Shown: positions 1 through 8,419 of the stretch, one piece after another
Position numbering within the stretch: the stretch's first letter is position 1
Layout: each line of letters starts with the position of its first letter
Assembly: GCF_032248695.1 (NCBI RefSeq)
Contig: NZ_JAVHXC010000005.1
Coordinates: 124,001-188,000, forward strand
Length of the DNA stretch: 64,000 bases
Source of the DNA: Dietzia sp032248695
GTDB lineage: Bacteria; Actinomycetota; Actinomycetes; Mycobacteriales; Mycobacteriaceae
Reading direction: 5' to 3'
Made by a program: the position numbers and the translations under genes
The notes under the pieces: generated by a model
Told to the model about the DNA's origin: nothing
Database searches by the model: none
What the model saw: only the letters and a program-made list of their open reading frames with translations

Positions 1-68
1 CGTCGCACCGCGGCAGGGCGCTGCGGGCGCTGGCACCGGCGCTGCGAGAGCTCGCCGCGCGCGCCTGA
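1..68 (+). CDS. rdgB: RdgB/HAM1 family non-canonical purine NTP pyrophosphatase (3' end only)
   Basis: Only the last 21 codons are inside the window, ending at TGA 66-68. The tail reads SHRGRALRALAPAL followed by a short Ala/Arg-rich end. It matches the conserved C-terminal SHRG(K/R)AL signature of RdgB/HAM1 proteins, which hydrolyse dITP, XTP and related nucleotides so they are not incorporated into nucleic acid. The next two genes downstream, on the opposite strand, correspond to the M. tuberculosis neighbours of rdgB (Rv1341, then Rv1342c and Rv1343c), which supports the call. The catalytic N-terminal part is outside the window and cannot be checked. Confidence 0.7.
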   Translation, partial: SHRGRALRALAPALRELAARA

Positions 69-109
69 CGGCACCCCGGGTCACGCCGGCGGTGGCACCT
101 CCGCGGCGG

Positions 110-484
110 TCAGATCGCGTACTCGGCGTGCACGTCGCGGGTCCGCTTGTGCTCGAACCAGAACGACAGGAACGGGATCGTGCCCGCCAGCGCCGTGAGC
201 AGCGTGCGCGACGCGGGCCAGCGGGCCTTGATGGCCAGGTCCAGCGTCATGAACAGGTACAGGATGTAGAACACGCCGTGCGCCTGGCCGATGTAGGTGA
301 ACCAGTCGGGGGCGTCCGAGGAGTTCTCCAGGACGAGGTACTTGTAGATCATCTCCACGGTGAGCACCAGCAGCCACACACCGGTGATCCAGGCGAGGAC
401 GCGGTAGCGCTTGAGCGCCCCGGCGACCTTCCCGCCCGGATCCGGCCTGCGGTCGTCGGTCAACGGCGTGGTGGTTGCGGTCAT
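110..484 (-). CDS. DUF3817 family small integral membrane protein
   Basis: A 124-aa protein with a charged N-terminal tail of about 25 residues followed by three hydrophobic segments (roughly residues 28-48, 63-83 and 92-110). The conserved stretch GQAHGVFYILYLF in the middle is typical of DUF3817, which includes Rv1342c-like and Bacillus YdzA-like proteins. The start ATG overlaps the stop of the upstream gene by four bases (ATGA), so the two are probably translated together. The molecular role of the family is not known. Location in the cytoplasmic membrane follows from the hydrophobic segments. Confidence 0.8.
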   Translation of the reverse strand: MTATTTPLTDDRRPDPGGKVAGALKRYRVLAWITGVWLLVLTVEMIYKYLVLENSSDAPDWFTYIGQAHGVFYILYLFMTLDLAIKARWPASRTLLTALAGTIPFLSFWFEHKRTRDVHAEYAI

Positions 485-1071
485 GAAGCGGATCTCTCCC
501 GGTGGTTGCCGCCGGCCGCCCGATCCTTCCGGGCCAGCTCGGCGAGATAGGCGTTGTACGCGTCCAGGCCCTCGTCACGGGCCCCCTCGTCCGCGGCGGG
601 GCGACGAGTCGGCAGCAGGTCGGCGGGGATCTCCGTCATGACGCCGAAGCGGTCCCGGCCCGTTCCGCCCCGCCCGGCGACCTGCGGGGCGGCGGCGCGG
701 GGGTCGAGCTCGTCGTCGTCGTCATCGCCGCCGTCGTCATCACGGTCGGCGGCGCCGGGCGCCCCCGCGGCACCGGCCGACGCCGAGGCCCACTCGTCCT
801 CCGCGGCCTCCATCCGCACGTACTTGAGGTACGCGTAGATGAGGAAGCCCCCGAGGAACGGCCACATGAACGTGTAGCCGAGGTTCTGGACCGTGCCGCT
901 GGCCTCCTGGTAACGCGCCAACTGCCACAGGCCCATGCCGACGCAGACGATCGCGCCCAGCACGACGAACGCGATCCACGCCGGGCGGTGCTTGACCCGC
1001 GTCGGCGTCGACGCCGGATCCGCGGACGCGAGATCGCCTCCGGCCGCGCGGGGACTCGAGGTGTCGGACAC
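481..1071 (-). CDS. Membrane protein, Rv1343c/LprD-like, with acidic C-terminal domain
   Basis: A 196-aa protein with two membrane segments (about residues 25-45 and 60-80) and the conserved GLWQLARYQEASG and GFLIYAYLKYVR stretches seen in actinobacterial homologues annotated as lipoprotein/membrane protein LprD. After the second segment there is a hydrophilic tail with an Asp-rich run (about residues 112-122) and a coiled, charged C-terminus. I chose the GTG at 1071 as start: the longer reading frame would run back into tRNA-Leu, which is not credible. It forms a two-gene unit with the DUF3817 gene. Function is unknown. Confidence 0.7.
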   Translation of the reverse strand: MSDTSSPRAAGGDLASADPASTPTRVKHRPAWIAFVVLGAIVCVGMGLWQLARYQEASGTVQNLGYTFMWPFLGGFLIYAYLKYVRMEAAEDEWASASAGAAGAPGAADRDDDGGDDDDDELDPRAAAPQVAGRGGTGRDRFGVMTEIPADLLPTRRPAADEGARDEGLDAYNAYLAELARKDRAAGGNHRERSAS

Positions 1072-1130
1072 GCCTCCACGGTACCGCTGACCACGCGGTA
1101 AGCTCATCTCGCCCGGTACCCCCGGGTGAT

Positions 1131-1212
<82 letters not shown>

Positions 1213-1215
1213 CCG

Positions 1216-1785
1216 TCAGAGAGCGAGCGCCGCCAGCACGTCCCGGGCGATCTCGTCCGCCGGCCGCGAGATCGGGCAGATCATCCCGAGCTCGTCGGCC
1301 CCGAGCGGCTCCAGAGTGTGGATCTGCGACCCCAGGATCCGCGCCGACGCGAAATGCCCGCGCCGGGCCGCGAGCCGCGCCGAGATCAGCTCGGCGTCCG
1401 TGCCGAGCTCCGCGAAGAACACCGGACGCCCCACCTCGCGGAGCACGTCGCGGTAGGCACGGCGCAGCGCCGAACACGCCACCACGAGCCCTCGGAAGGG
1501 ACCGGGCGCCCCCGGCCCGCACGAGTGGTCGTGGTCCCCCATCCGGTCCCGGACCGCCGCCAGCCACGGCCACCGGTCCTCGTCGGTCAGGGGCTCACCG
1601 GCGGCCAGTTTGCGCCGGTTGGCGGGCGGATGCAGATCGTCCGCGTCCAGGAACGGCGCCCCGGCCCGATCGGCTATCGCCCGGGCGACCGTCGACTTCC
1701 CGGCACCGGTCACGCCCATGACGACGATGTGCGGACCGGGGCGGTGCCACCGCCGTCCGGCCGGCGAGCTCCTCGTCGTCGTCAC
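1216..1785 (-). CDS. gntK: Gluconokinase, GntK family
   Basis: About 189 aa. Phosphorylates D-gluconate to 6-phosphogluconate using ATP, feeding the pentose phosphate pathway. The P-loop GVTGAGKS lies near residue 25, followed by the family-specific LDADDLHPPANRRKLAAGEP and DEDRWPWL motifs and VACSALRRAYRD. These are all hallmarks of the short GntK kinases, normally 160-180 aa. The N-terminal 20 residues before the P-loop are extra. Adjacent in-frame GTG codons at 1788 and 1785 are both possible starts, and the ATG at 1719 sits too close to the P-loop. It follows the mycothiol-dependent isomerase gene by 13 nt and probably shares its transcript. Confidence 0.88.
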   Translation of the reverse strand: MTTTRSSPAGRRWHRPGPHIVVMGVTGAGKSTVARAIADRAGAPFLDADDLHPPANRRKLAAGEPLTDEDRWPWLAAVRDRMGDHDHSCGPGAPGPFRGLVVACSALRRAYRDVLREVGRPVFFAELGTDAELISARLAARRGHFASARILGSQIHTLEPLGADELGMICPISRPADEIARDVLAALAL

Positions 1786-1798
1786 CACGTCCCGGGGG

Positions 1799-2638
1799 TC
1801 AGATGGTGAAGGCCAACGACCCGAGGACCGCCCGGCCCAGCTCCTCGTCCCCGCTGATCTCCACCCCGGCGCCAGGCTCGGCGGTGATCCGGCCGGTCGT
1901 CGCGCGCACGAAGGTGACGGTGTCGAAGACCAGCTCGACGGTGGGTCGCACCGACTCGTCCACGTCCGCGAGCGACGCCCGACCGTCGACCACGACGTCG
2001 GTGACCAGCGGCAGATCGGCGTCCCCGTCACCCACGACGCGGAACCGGACACGTGAGCCGTCCGGCGCGGCCGCCTTCTTGCCGACGACGCGGGGGAGCG
2101 CGCCCAGGATCTCACCGACCGCGAACCGGCCGATGTCCCCGCCCAGCTGATGCCGCATGCCGATCGCCTGCCGGACATCGTCCTCGTGCACCCAGCAGTC
2201 GAAGACCCGCACACCCATGAACCGCCGGTAGGGGACGTTCCCGACGGGGGAGCCGGTCTCCGCCTCCAGATCCGCGGCCGACATCTCCGCCAGCTGCCCC
2301 GTGCGCTCGGCGACGACCTCGCGGAAGTCCGCGAAGACGTCCTCCACCGCCAGCGAGCGGGCCTCCTGCACGAACTTCTCGTTGAGCTCCCCGATGGGGT
2401 TCCGGACGTACTCGCGCGCCGACGGCGGTAACTCGACGTCCGGCACCGGCTCGCCCGCGAGCATGTGCTCGGTCCCCGCGACATGCGCCACCACGTCCCG
2501 GACGCTCCACCCGGGCAGGGCCGTCGGCGCCGTCCAGTCGTCCTTCTTCAGCCCGGCGAGCACCTCGTCGAGGCGCTTCCACTGCTGGATGAGGTGCCGT
2601 ACCTCGACGGGGGCCGTATCGCTCGACTCGGTGACCAT
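1799..2638 (-). CDS. Maleylpyruvate isomerase family mycothiol-dependent enzyme
   Basis: A 279-aa protein of the DinB-like/MDMPI superfamily (TIGR03083-type). The N-terminal four-helix region carries ALPGWSVRDVVAHVAGTEH, with His residues expected to form the metal site, and NVPYRRFMGVRVFDCWVHEDD contains the other usual His. The C-terminal third (about 190-279) is the mixed alpha/beta domain with the conserved ISGDEELGRAVLGSLAF ending. Family members are mycothiol-dependent isomerases or thiol-transferases, but the true substrate cannot be told from sequence. It is divergent from the G6PD-like gene and lies upstream of gntK on the same strand. Confidence 0.85.
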   Translation of the reverse strand: MVTESSDTAPVEVRHLIQQWKRLDEVLAGLKKDDWTAPTALPGWSVRDVVAHVAGTEHMLAGEPVPDVELPPSAREYVRNPIGELNEKFVQEARSLAVEDVFADFREVVAERTGQLAEMSAADLEAETGSPVGNVPYRRFMGVRVFDCWVHEDDVRQAIGMRHQLGGDIGRFAVGEILGALPRVVGKKAAAPDGSRVRFRVVGDGDADLPLVTDVVVDGRASLADVDESVRPTVELVFDTVTFVRATTGRITAEPGAGVEISGDEELGRAVLGSLAFTI

Positions 2639-2760
2639 GGGGCCGAGGCTACTGCCCCGACGCCCGCCCGACCGCCGATCGCGCGGGTAGCGTCGGGCTC
2701 GACGCCGCGACGTGCCCGGCCGGAACCGGTCGGGCGACGACCCACCGGGAGGCCCACCGC

Positions 2761-4167
2761 ATGCCGACCACCAGACCCTCGGCGACCGCCCGCCCCACCC
2801 TCGCGATCCTGGGGGCCGGCGGCGACCTCACCGAACGCCTCCTGCTGCCCGGCCTGGGCTCGCTCCTGGCGCGCGACCCGGGCCGCGACGTCAGCGTCGT
2901 GGGTTCCGGCCGGTCCGGTAGGGGCCCGGGCGAGTGGCGCGACCTCGTGCACACGGCGCTCCGGGCCGGACGCCTGGACGAGGAGCGGGCCGGGCGGATC
3001 GCCGCGGAGTCCCGCTTCGAGACCCTCGACGTGACCGACGCCGACGCGCTCGCCGCGTTCATCGACGGCCTCGACGGCCCCGTGGTCCTGCACTTCGCCC
3101 TGCCGCCGGCGATCACCGCCACCGCCTGCGAGGGGCTGCGCGGACGGCCCCTGCGCGACGACGTGCGGTTCGCCCTGGAGAAGCCCTTCGGCAGCGACCC
3201 GGGGTCGGCGCGCGACCTCAACACCGCACTCACCGGCCTCGTGGGCGAGGACCGCATCCACCGCGTCGACCACTTCCTCGGCGAGGCGGCCGTGCTGGAC
3301 CTCCTCGGGATCCGGTTCGCCAACCGCATCACCGAACCCGTGTGGTCCGCCGAGCACATCGAACGCATCGACATCGTCGCCGACGAGACACTCGCCCTGG
3401 AGGGCCGCGCCGGGTACTACGACTCCGCCGGAGCGCTCGTCGACATGCTGCAGTCCCACCTGCTCATGGTCATGGCACTCACCACCATGGAGACGCCGGG
3501 ACGGCTCGACGCCACCGGGCTCCACGACCGCATCGCGGCGACCCTGCGCGCGACCCACGTCCGGGAGGGCGACCCGGTCGCCTCGTCCCGGCGCGCCCGC
3601 TACACCGCCGGCCGCGTGGGCGGCCGCGACGTGCCGTCCTACGTCGACGAGGACGGGGTGGACGCGGCCCGCGGGACCGAGACGCTCGCCGAGGTCCTGC
3701 TGGAGATCCGCGACCCGCGCTGGAGCGGGGTGCCCGTCCGGCTGCGGGCCGGCAAGGCGCTGGCGGACGACGTCATGGGCGTGACCGTGACGTTCCGCCC
3801 ACCGCGCGAGACGCCGGCGGCGTTCGGCGCGGACGCGCCACCCACCCGCCTCACGATCGGGATCGCCCCGCGCCGGGTGACCCTGGACCTGGCCACCACC
3901 GCGCCCGACGCCACCTCCGTCGAGCCCACCCGCCTCGACTCCGCGCCCGGGGACGGCGGACTACTGCCGTACGGGCAGATCCTCGGGCGGATCCTCGACG
4001 GAGACCGCCTCCTGACGGTTCGCGGGGACATCGCGGAGGAGTGCTGGCGCATACTCACGCCGGTGATCGAGGCATGGGAGGACGGAGCGGTGCCGATGGA
4101 CGAGTACGAGGCCGGAACGGACGGGCCGCCCGGGTGGCACCGGGACGAGACCGGGGAGGGGTCATGA
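2761..4167 (+). CDS. Divergent glucose-6-phosphate dehydrogenase family protein
   Basis: 468 aa, a little shorter than usual Zwf (about 490-515). The N-terminal Rossmann motif reads GAGGDLTERLLLPGL where classical enzymes have a GxxGDLxxRKL pattern. EKPFG, RFANRITEPVW, GRAGYYDSAGALVDM and QSH are all present, so the catalytic Asp170-His233 pair (RVDH, LQSH) is kept. The phosphate-binding Lys of RIDHYLGK is replaced by Glu175 (RVDHFLGE), so the natural substrate may not be glucose 6-phosphate (inference). The stop overlaps the ATG of the next gene, an LLM/FAD-oxidase fusion, indicating coupling. No opcA partner is seen. The gene is divergent from gntK and its neighbour. Confidence 0.8.
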   Translation: MPTTRPSATARPTLAILGAGGDLTERLLLPGLGSLLARDPGRDVSVVGSGRSGRGPGEWRDLVHTALRAGRLDEERAGRIAAESRFETLDVTDADALAAFIDGLDGPVVLHFALPPAITATACEGLRGRPLRDDVRFALEKPFGSDPGSARDLNTALTGLVGEDRIHRVDHFLGEAAVLDLLGIRFANRITEPVWSAEHIERIDIVADETLALEGRAGYYDSAGALVDMLQSHLLMVMALTTMETPGRLDATGLHDRIAATLRATHVREGDPVASSRRARYTAGRVGGRDVPSYVDEDGVDAARGTETLAEVLLEIRDPRWSGVPVRLRAGKALADDVMGVTVTFRPPRETPAAFGADAPPTRLTIGIAPRRVTLDLATTAPDATSVEPTRLDSAPGDGGLLPYGQILGRILDGDRLLTVRGDIAEECWRILTPVIEAWEDGAVPMDEYEAGTDGPPGWHRDETGEGS

Positions 4168-6404
4168 CCGACTACGGGCATCCGCTCATGTTCGGCAGCT
4201 TCCTCACCCCGACAGGCTCCGACCCCGAGCGGCCCATCGCCCTGGCGCAGCTCAGCGAGGCCGCCGGACTCGACCTCGTGACGTTCCAGGACCACCCGTA
4301 CCAGGCGGCATTCCTCGACACGTGGACCCTGATCAGCTATGTGGCCGCCCGCACCGAGACAGTCCACCTCGCGGGCAACGTCCTCAACCTCCCCCTGCGG
4401 CCCCCCGCGGTGCTCGCCCGCTCCGTCGCCAGCCTCGACCTGCTCTCCGGCGGCCGGGTGGAGCTCGGGCTGGGCGCCGGGGCGTTCTGGGACGGCATCG
4501 CGGCGATGGGGGGTGACCGTCTCACGCCCGGGCAGGGCGTCACCGCGCTCGAAGAGGGCATCGACATCATCCGGGGCGTGTGGGAGACCACCGAGGAGCG
4601 CCCGCTGCGCGTCCACGGCGACCACCACCGGGTCGACGGCGCGCGACGCGGACCCGAACCGGCGCACGACATCGGGATCTGGCTGGGCGCCTACAAACCC
4701 CGGATGCTCCGCCTCGTCGGCCGCAAGGCCGACGGGTGGTTGCCGTCGATGTCCTACCTCTCGTCCCTCGCCGACCTCGCCGAGGGAAACGCCCGCGTCG
4801 ACGACGCCGCGGCCGCCGCCGGGCGATCCCCCCGTGAGATCCGACGCATCCTCAACATCGGCCCCGACCAGACAGCCGAGCAGATCTCCGAGATCGCCCT
4901 GCGGTACGGGTTCTCCGGGTTCATCCTCGGCTCGGACGACCCGGGCACGCTCCAGCGCTTCGGCGCCGAGGTCGCACCGGACGTCCGCGAGCGCGTGTCC
5001 GCCGAACGAGGCGGGGCGGCCGGGCCCGCCTTCGAGCGCCCCGCCATCACCGTCCGGGGTGTCCGGCGGCTCAGCCGGGCCGACCCCACCGCCGAACTCA
5101 GCGACGCCGTCGACCTCACCGCCGTGCCCGAGCGGCTCCGCGACCGCGTGATCACCCCGCGGGACGCCGGATACGCCGACGTCCGCTCCGGCTACATGTA
5201 CAGCGGGCGACCCGGGGCGGTGATCATGGCCCGAGACGTCGACGACGTCGTGGCGGCGGTCCGCTACGCGGCCGGGCAACCGGCGTCGTTCGCCGTGCGG
5301 TCAGGAGGACACGGGATGGGAGTGGAGGTGCACCCCGGCGGCATCCTGCTCGACGTGTCCGGTCTCGACTCCCTCGAGATCACCGGCGGGTCCGCACGCC
5401 GGGTCCGGATCGGCACCGGCGCGACCTGGGGCCACGTGGCCGGTGTCCTCGCCGAGCGCGGATGGGCCATGACCACCGGGAACTTCGGCGACACCGGGGT
5501 CGGGGGACTCGGGACCTCCGGCGGTCTCGGCTACATGGTGCGCCGGTACGGCATGACCGTCGACCACGTGGTGGCCGCCGAGATCGTGCTGGCCGACGGG
5601 TCCGTGCTCCGCGCCGCACCGGACGAGAACCCCGACCTGTTCTGGGCCGTCCGCGGCGGCGCCGGCCACGTCGGCGTGGTCACCGCCCTCGAGCTCGAGG
5701 CGATCGACCTGGGCAGCGGGGACATCGTCTACGGCGAGTTCCTCTACGACGTCACCGACACCGCCGCATTCCTCCGGGCCTGGTCGGACGCGATGCGCCA
5801 CGCGCCCCGGGAGTTGACGACCTTCGTGAACATGCAGCGCGGCCAGGGCGCACAGCCGCCGGTCGCCCGACTCCAGGCGATCTGGGCCGACGACGACGTC
5901 GACGCCGCCTCGGCGGGACTCACCCCGTTGCTCGCGCTGGGCCCGGTGCTGCGCCAGCAGGCGCAGGTCGCGCCCTACGCGGCGCTGGTACCGCCCCTCG
6001 ACCAGCGGCACGTCGGCCAGCAGACCATCCGGATGCGCAACGGGTACGTGCGCCAGATGACGGACGCGACGATCGACGCGCTCGAGGCCCTCCTGTGGGA
6101 TCCCGCCGTCGCCCGCCTCGAGCTCCGTTCGGTCGGCGGGGCGGTGAACGATGTGGCGGCCGACGCGATGGCGTTCGCCCACCGCGACGCGGAGGTGTTC
6201 GTCGCCGCGTGGATGCTGCCGGGCCGGGAGCGGCTCGTCGACGCCGCCTGGGCGGCGATGCGTCCGCACGTCGACGGCCTCTACATCGGGTACACCACCG
6301 AGACCGGCCCACAGGTCACCCGCGAGGCGTACCGCTCCAACTTCGAGCGCCTGCGCGAGATCAAGAACCGGTACGACCCCCGCGACCTGTTCCGGAGCCT
6401 GTGA
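4164..6404 (+). CDS. Fusion of LLM-class (F420-type) oxidoreductase and BBE-type FAD-linked oxidase
   Basis: 746 aa. Residues 1 to about 290 are a luciferase-like TIM barrel: GLDLVTFQDHPYQ, LSGGRVELGLGAGAFWDGI and DIGIWLGAYKPRML are typical of LLM flavin/F420 oxidoreductases. After a linker, residues about 325-746 form a PCMH-type FAD oxidase. RSGGHGMG contains His383, the expected covalent flavin attachment residue. GGLGYMVRRYGMTVDHVV has Val where bicovalent enzymes carry Cys. NFERLREIKNRYDPRDLFR is the C-terminal BBE motif. The two domains are in one uninterrupted frame. The ATG overlaps the upstream G6PD-like stop. BBE oxidases often oxidise sugars or alcohols, so a coupled sugar-oxidation role is plausible but inferred. 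Confidence 0.85.
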   Translation: MTDYGHPLMFGSFLTPTGSDPERPIALAQLSEAAGLDLVTFQDHPYQAAFLDTWTLISYVAARTETVHLAGNVLNLPLRPPAVLARSVASLDLLSGGRVELGLGAGAFWDGIAAMGGDRLTPGQGVTALEEGIDIIRGVWETTEERPLRVHGDHHRVDGARRGPEPAHDIGIWLGAYKPRMLRLVGRKADGWLPSMSYLSSLADLAEGNARVDDAAAAAGRSPREIRRILNIGPDQTAEQISEIALRYGFSGFILGSDDPGTLQRFGAEVAPDVRERVSAERGGAAGPAFERPAITVRGVRRLSRADPTAELSDAVDLTAVPERLRDRVITPRDAGYADVRSGYMYSGRPGAVIMARDVDDVVAAVRYAAGQPASFAVRSGGHGMGVEVHPGGILLDVSGLDSLEITGGSARRVRIGTGATWGHVAGVLAERGWAMTTGNFGDTGVGGLGTSGGLGYMVRRYGMTVDHVVAAEIVLADGSVLRAAPDENPDLFWAVRGGAGHVGVVTALELEAIDLGSGDIVYGEFLYDVTDTAAFLRAWSDAMRHAPRELTTFVNMQRGQGAQPPVARLQAIWADDDVDAASAGLTPLLALGPVLRQQAQVAPYAALVPPLDQRHVGQQTIRMRNGYVRQMTDATIDALEALLWDPAVARLELRSVGGAVNDVAADAMAFAHRDAEVFVAAWMLPGRERLVDAAWAAMRPHVDGLYIGYTTETGPQVTREAYRSNFERLREIKNRYDPRDLFRSL

Positions 6405-6432
6405 CCGCGCGCGACCCATGACCGCACGCGAC

Positions 6433-6468
6433 GAGGCCCCGGCCTCCCTGGTGGGGGACCGGGGCCTC
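6433..6468. terminator. Bidirectional hairpin between convergent genes
   Basis: A perfect 10-bp inverted repeat, GAGGCCCCGG/CCGGGGCCTC, with a 16-nt loop. It lies between the stop of the fusion oxidoreductase gene and the converging metS. It has no clear U-tract, which is common for terminators in very GC-rich actinobacteria. Confidence 0.7.
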
Positions 6469-6487
6469 GGGGGTCGGGTGAGCGGGA

Positions 6488-6628
6488 TCAGCGGGGGGTG
6501 GCCTCACGGGCCGCGTTCTCCTCCGTCATGTCGTCCGGGTGCCTGACGAAGTGCCCGATGCTCAGGGCCATGCCGCCCCAGATCACGAGCAGGAACAGCA
6601 CCATCATGATGATCGCCGGAGCGTCCAT
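6488..6628 (-). CDS. metS: MetS-like small subunit of methionine/alanine importer
   Basis: A 46-aa protein: one transmembrane helix (about residues 5-25, AIIMMVLFLLVIWGGMALSI) followed by a short polar tail starting GHFVRHPDDM. This is the pattern of the MetS subunit that pairs with the NSS-family transporter MetP in Corynebacterium glutamicum, where the small subunit is needed for transport. It starts three bases after the stop of metP on the same strand, which strongly supports a two-subunit transporter. It is too short for routine gene callers. Confidence 0.85.
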   Translation of the reverse strand: MDAPAIIMMVLFLLVIWGGMALSIGHFVRHPDDMTEENAAREATPR

Positions 6629-6631
6629 GCG

Positions 6632-8269
6632 TCAGCCCTCCTTCTCTGGGTCGGTGGTGGTGGAGGTGGCGCGCGGCGCGTCCGTGTCGCCCGCGCGGGT
6701 CAGCGCGTCCTCGTAGTAGAGGTCACTCGGGTCGTCGTCGGCCCGGGGCGGACCGTCGAGGTGTGTGGCGCCCCGCCACGGGAGCAGGGACAGGATCACC
6801 GAGAGCACCAGGATGGCGGCGATCATGCCCCAGCCCCACACTCCCAGCACCGCGGCGTCGTAGCCCTCGTACGGCTCGGAGATGAGGCTGCGGATCTCAC
6901 CGAACAGCGCGTAGGCCAGCACGAGCGGCGTGACGACGGCCATGCAGACGATCCAGATGGGACCGACCCGGAACGACGAGATCGAGTTGAGGTGGTCGCG
7001 CAGGGTCGGCCCCAGGCGCAGGGCGAACATCACGACGATGAGAGAGACCAGCGCGATACCGACGATGCCGATGCTGTTGGCGAACTTGTCGAGGATGTCG
7101 AGGTTCTGCAGGCCCGTCTCCGTGGGCATGAGCAGCACCGAGATGACCGCCATCGGTCCGCCGACCGCCAGGGTCGCGGTGAGGCGGGAGACCCCCACCT
7201 TGTCCTGGAAGGACGAGATGACCACCTCGACGATGGAGATCATGGAGGTCAGGCCGGCCAGGATGAGGCAGACGAAGAAGACGACACCCCAGATGGGCCC
7301 GCCGGGCATCTGCGAGATGAGCGCCGGGAAGGCGATGAAGGCCAGACCGGGCCCGCCGCTCACGTCGTCCCACCCGGCGCCCGCGGCCGAGGAGACCAGG
7401 AATCCGAGGGTGGCGAAGACGCCGATACCGGCCAGGACCTCGAAGGCCGAGTTCGAGAAACCCACCACGAGACCGGAGCTGGTGAGGTTGGACCGACGCT
7501 TGAGGTAGGAGGCGTAGGTGAGCATGATGCCGAAGCCCACCGAGAGGGAGAAGAAGATCTGGCCGTACGCGGCGATCCACACACCCGGGTCGGTCAGGAC
7601 ACCCCAGTCGGGCGTGAAGAAGTTGTTGAGACCGTCCATCGCCCCTTCGAGGAACAGCGAGCGGATGACGAGTGCGATGAACAGGATCACCAGGAGCGGG
7701 ATGAAGATCTGGGCGGTGCGGCCGATGCCCTTCTGGACACCCGCGATCAGCACGCCGAGGGTGATCAGCCACACCGCCACGAGGACAGCGGTGATGAGGG
7801 GGACGAACTCGACTCCGAACCCGGAACCCGCGCGGAGGAAGTCCTCCGCGAAGAACGTGGCGGTCTCCTCGTAGGTCTCACCCCAGCGGCCGTCGAGAGA
7901 GAACCAGGCGTAGCAGGCGGCCCACGCGAGGATGACGGCGTAGTACACGGCGATCACGAACGACACGAGGACCTGAATCCAACCGATCGGCTCGGCGAAG
8001 CGGTTCATACGGCGGAAGCTCAGAGGAGCGGACCCGCGGAAGCGGTGCCCGATCGCGTAGTCGAAGAACAGCAGCGGGATGCCGGCGGACAGCAGCGCCA
8101 CCAGATAGGGGATGAGGAACGCGCCGCCGCCGTTGTCGTAGGCGACGAAGGGGAAGCGCCAGATGTTGCCCAGGCCTACGGCCGAGCCGATGGCGGCGAA
8201 CACGAAGACCGATCGTCCCGAGAACGACTCGCGTCTCCGGGTTCGGCCCGTGGCGGCGGGTGCGGACAT
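6632..8269 (-). CDS. metP: Sodium-dependent amino-acid transporter of the NSS family (MetP-like)
   Basis: 545 aa, about 11-12 membrane helices. The N-terminal signature GSAVGLGNIWRFPF (near residue 30) is the sodium/substrate-binding TM1 motif of neurotransmitter:sodium symporters. YDNGGGAFLIPYLVALL and the central SLSVGFGIMLTYASYL segment are also characteristic. By synteny with metS it is assigned to high-affinity methionine/alanine uptake as in C. glutamicum MetPS. The ATG at 8269 has a strong GAGGAGG ribosome-binding site; the longer upstream reading frame is rejected. The C-terminal 30 residues are a hydrophilic cytoplasmic tail. Confidence 0.88.
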   Translation of the reverse strand: MSAPAATGRTRRRESFSGRSVFVFAAIGSAVGLGNIWRFPFVAYDNGGGAFLIPYLVALLSAGIPLLFFDYAIGHRFRGSAPLSFRRMNRFAEPIGWIQVLVSFVIAVYYAVILAWAACYAWFSLDGRWGETYEETATFFAEDFLRAGSGFGVEFVPLITAVLVAVWLITLGVLIAGVQKGIGRTAQIFIPLLVILFIALVIRSLFLEGAMDGLNNFFTPDWGVLTDPGVWIAAYGQIFFSLSVGFGIMLTYASYLKRRSNLTSSGLVVGFSNSAFEVLAGIGVFATLGFLVSSAAGAGWDDVSGGPGLAFIAFPALISQMPGGPIWGVVFFVCLILAGLTSMISIVEVVISSFQDKVGVSRLTATLAVGGPMAVISVLLMPTETGLQNLDILDKFANSIGIVGIALVSLIVVMFALRLGPTLRDHLNSISSFRVGPIWIVCMAVVTPLVLAYALFGEIRSLISEPYEGYDAAVLGVWGWGMIAAILVLSVILSLLPWRGATHLDGPPRADDDPSDLYYEDALTRAGDTDAPRATSTTTDPEKEG

Positions 8270-8404
8270 GAATTCCTCCTCAGCGGGGGAGCCGGCGAGA
8301 TGCTCGGGTGTGAGCCGCGCTCCGGGTCCCCTACTTCTAGTCGGACGGTTGCCATTTGGTGATCGAAACGACGCAAGTCGGGTACTCGAACACGTGGCTG
8401 GTGT

Positions 8405-8417
8405 GATTAGGGTAATC
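8405..8417. promoter_or_regulatory. Short palindrome at the start of the secreted-protein gene
   Basis: GATTA-GGG-TAATC lies in the 150-bp divergent region between metP and the secreted-protein gene, ending two bases before the ATG at 8420. It covers the normal ribosome-binding position, so a protein bound here could block translation initiation or transcription. I recognise no specific regulator. No methionine riboswitch is evident in this gap. Confidence 0.3.
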
Positions 8418-8419
8418 CC

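Noticed and set aside
8270..8404. SAM or other riboswitch upstream of metP
   Set aside because: The leader is short and shows no conserved riboswitch core or terminator/antiterminator pair.
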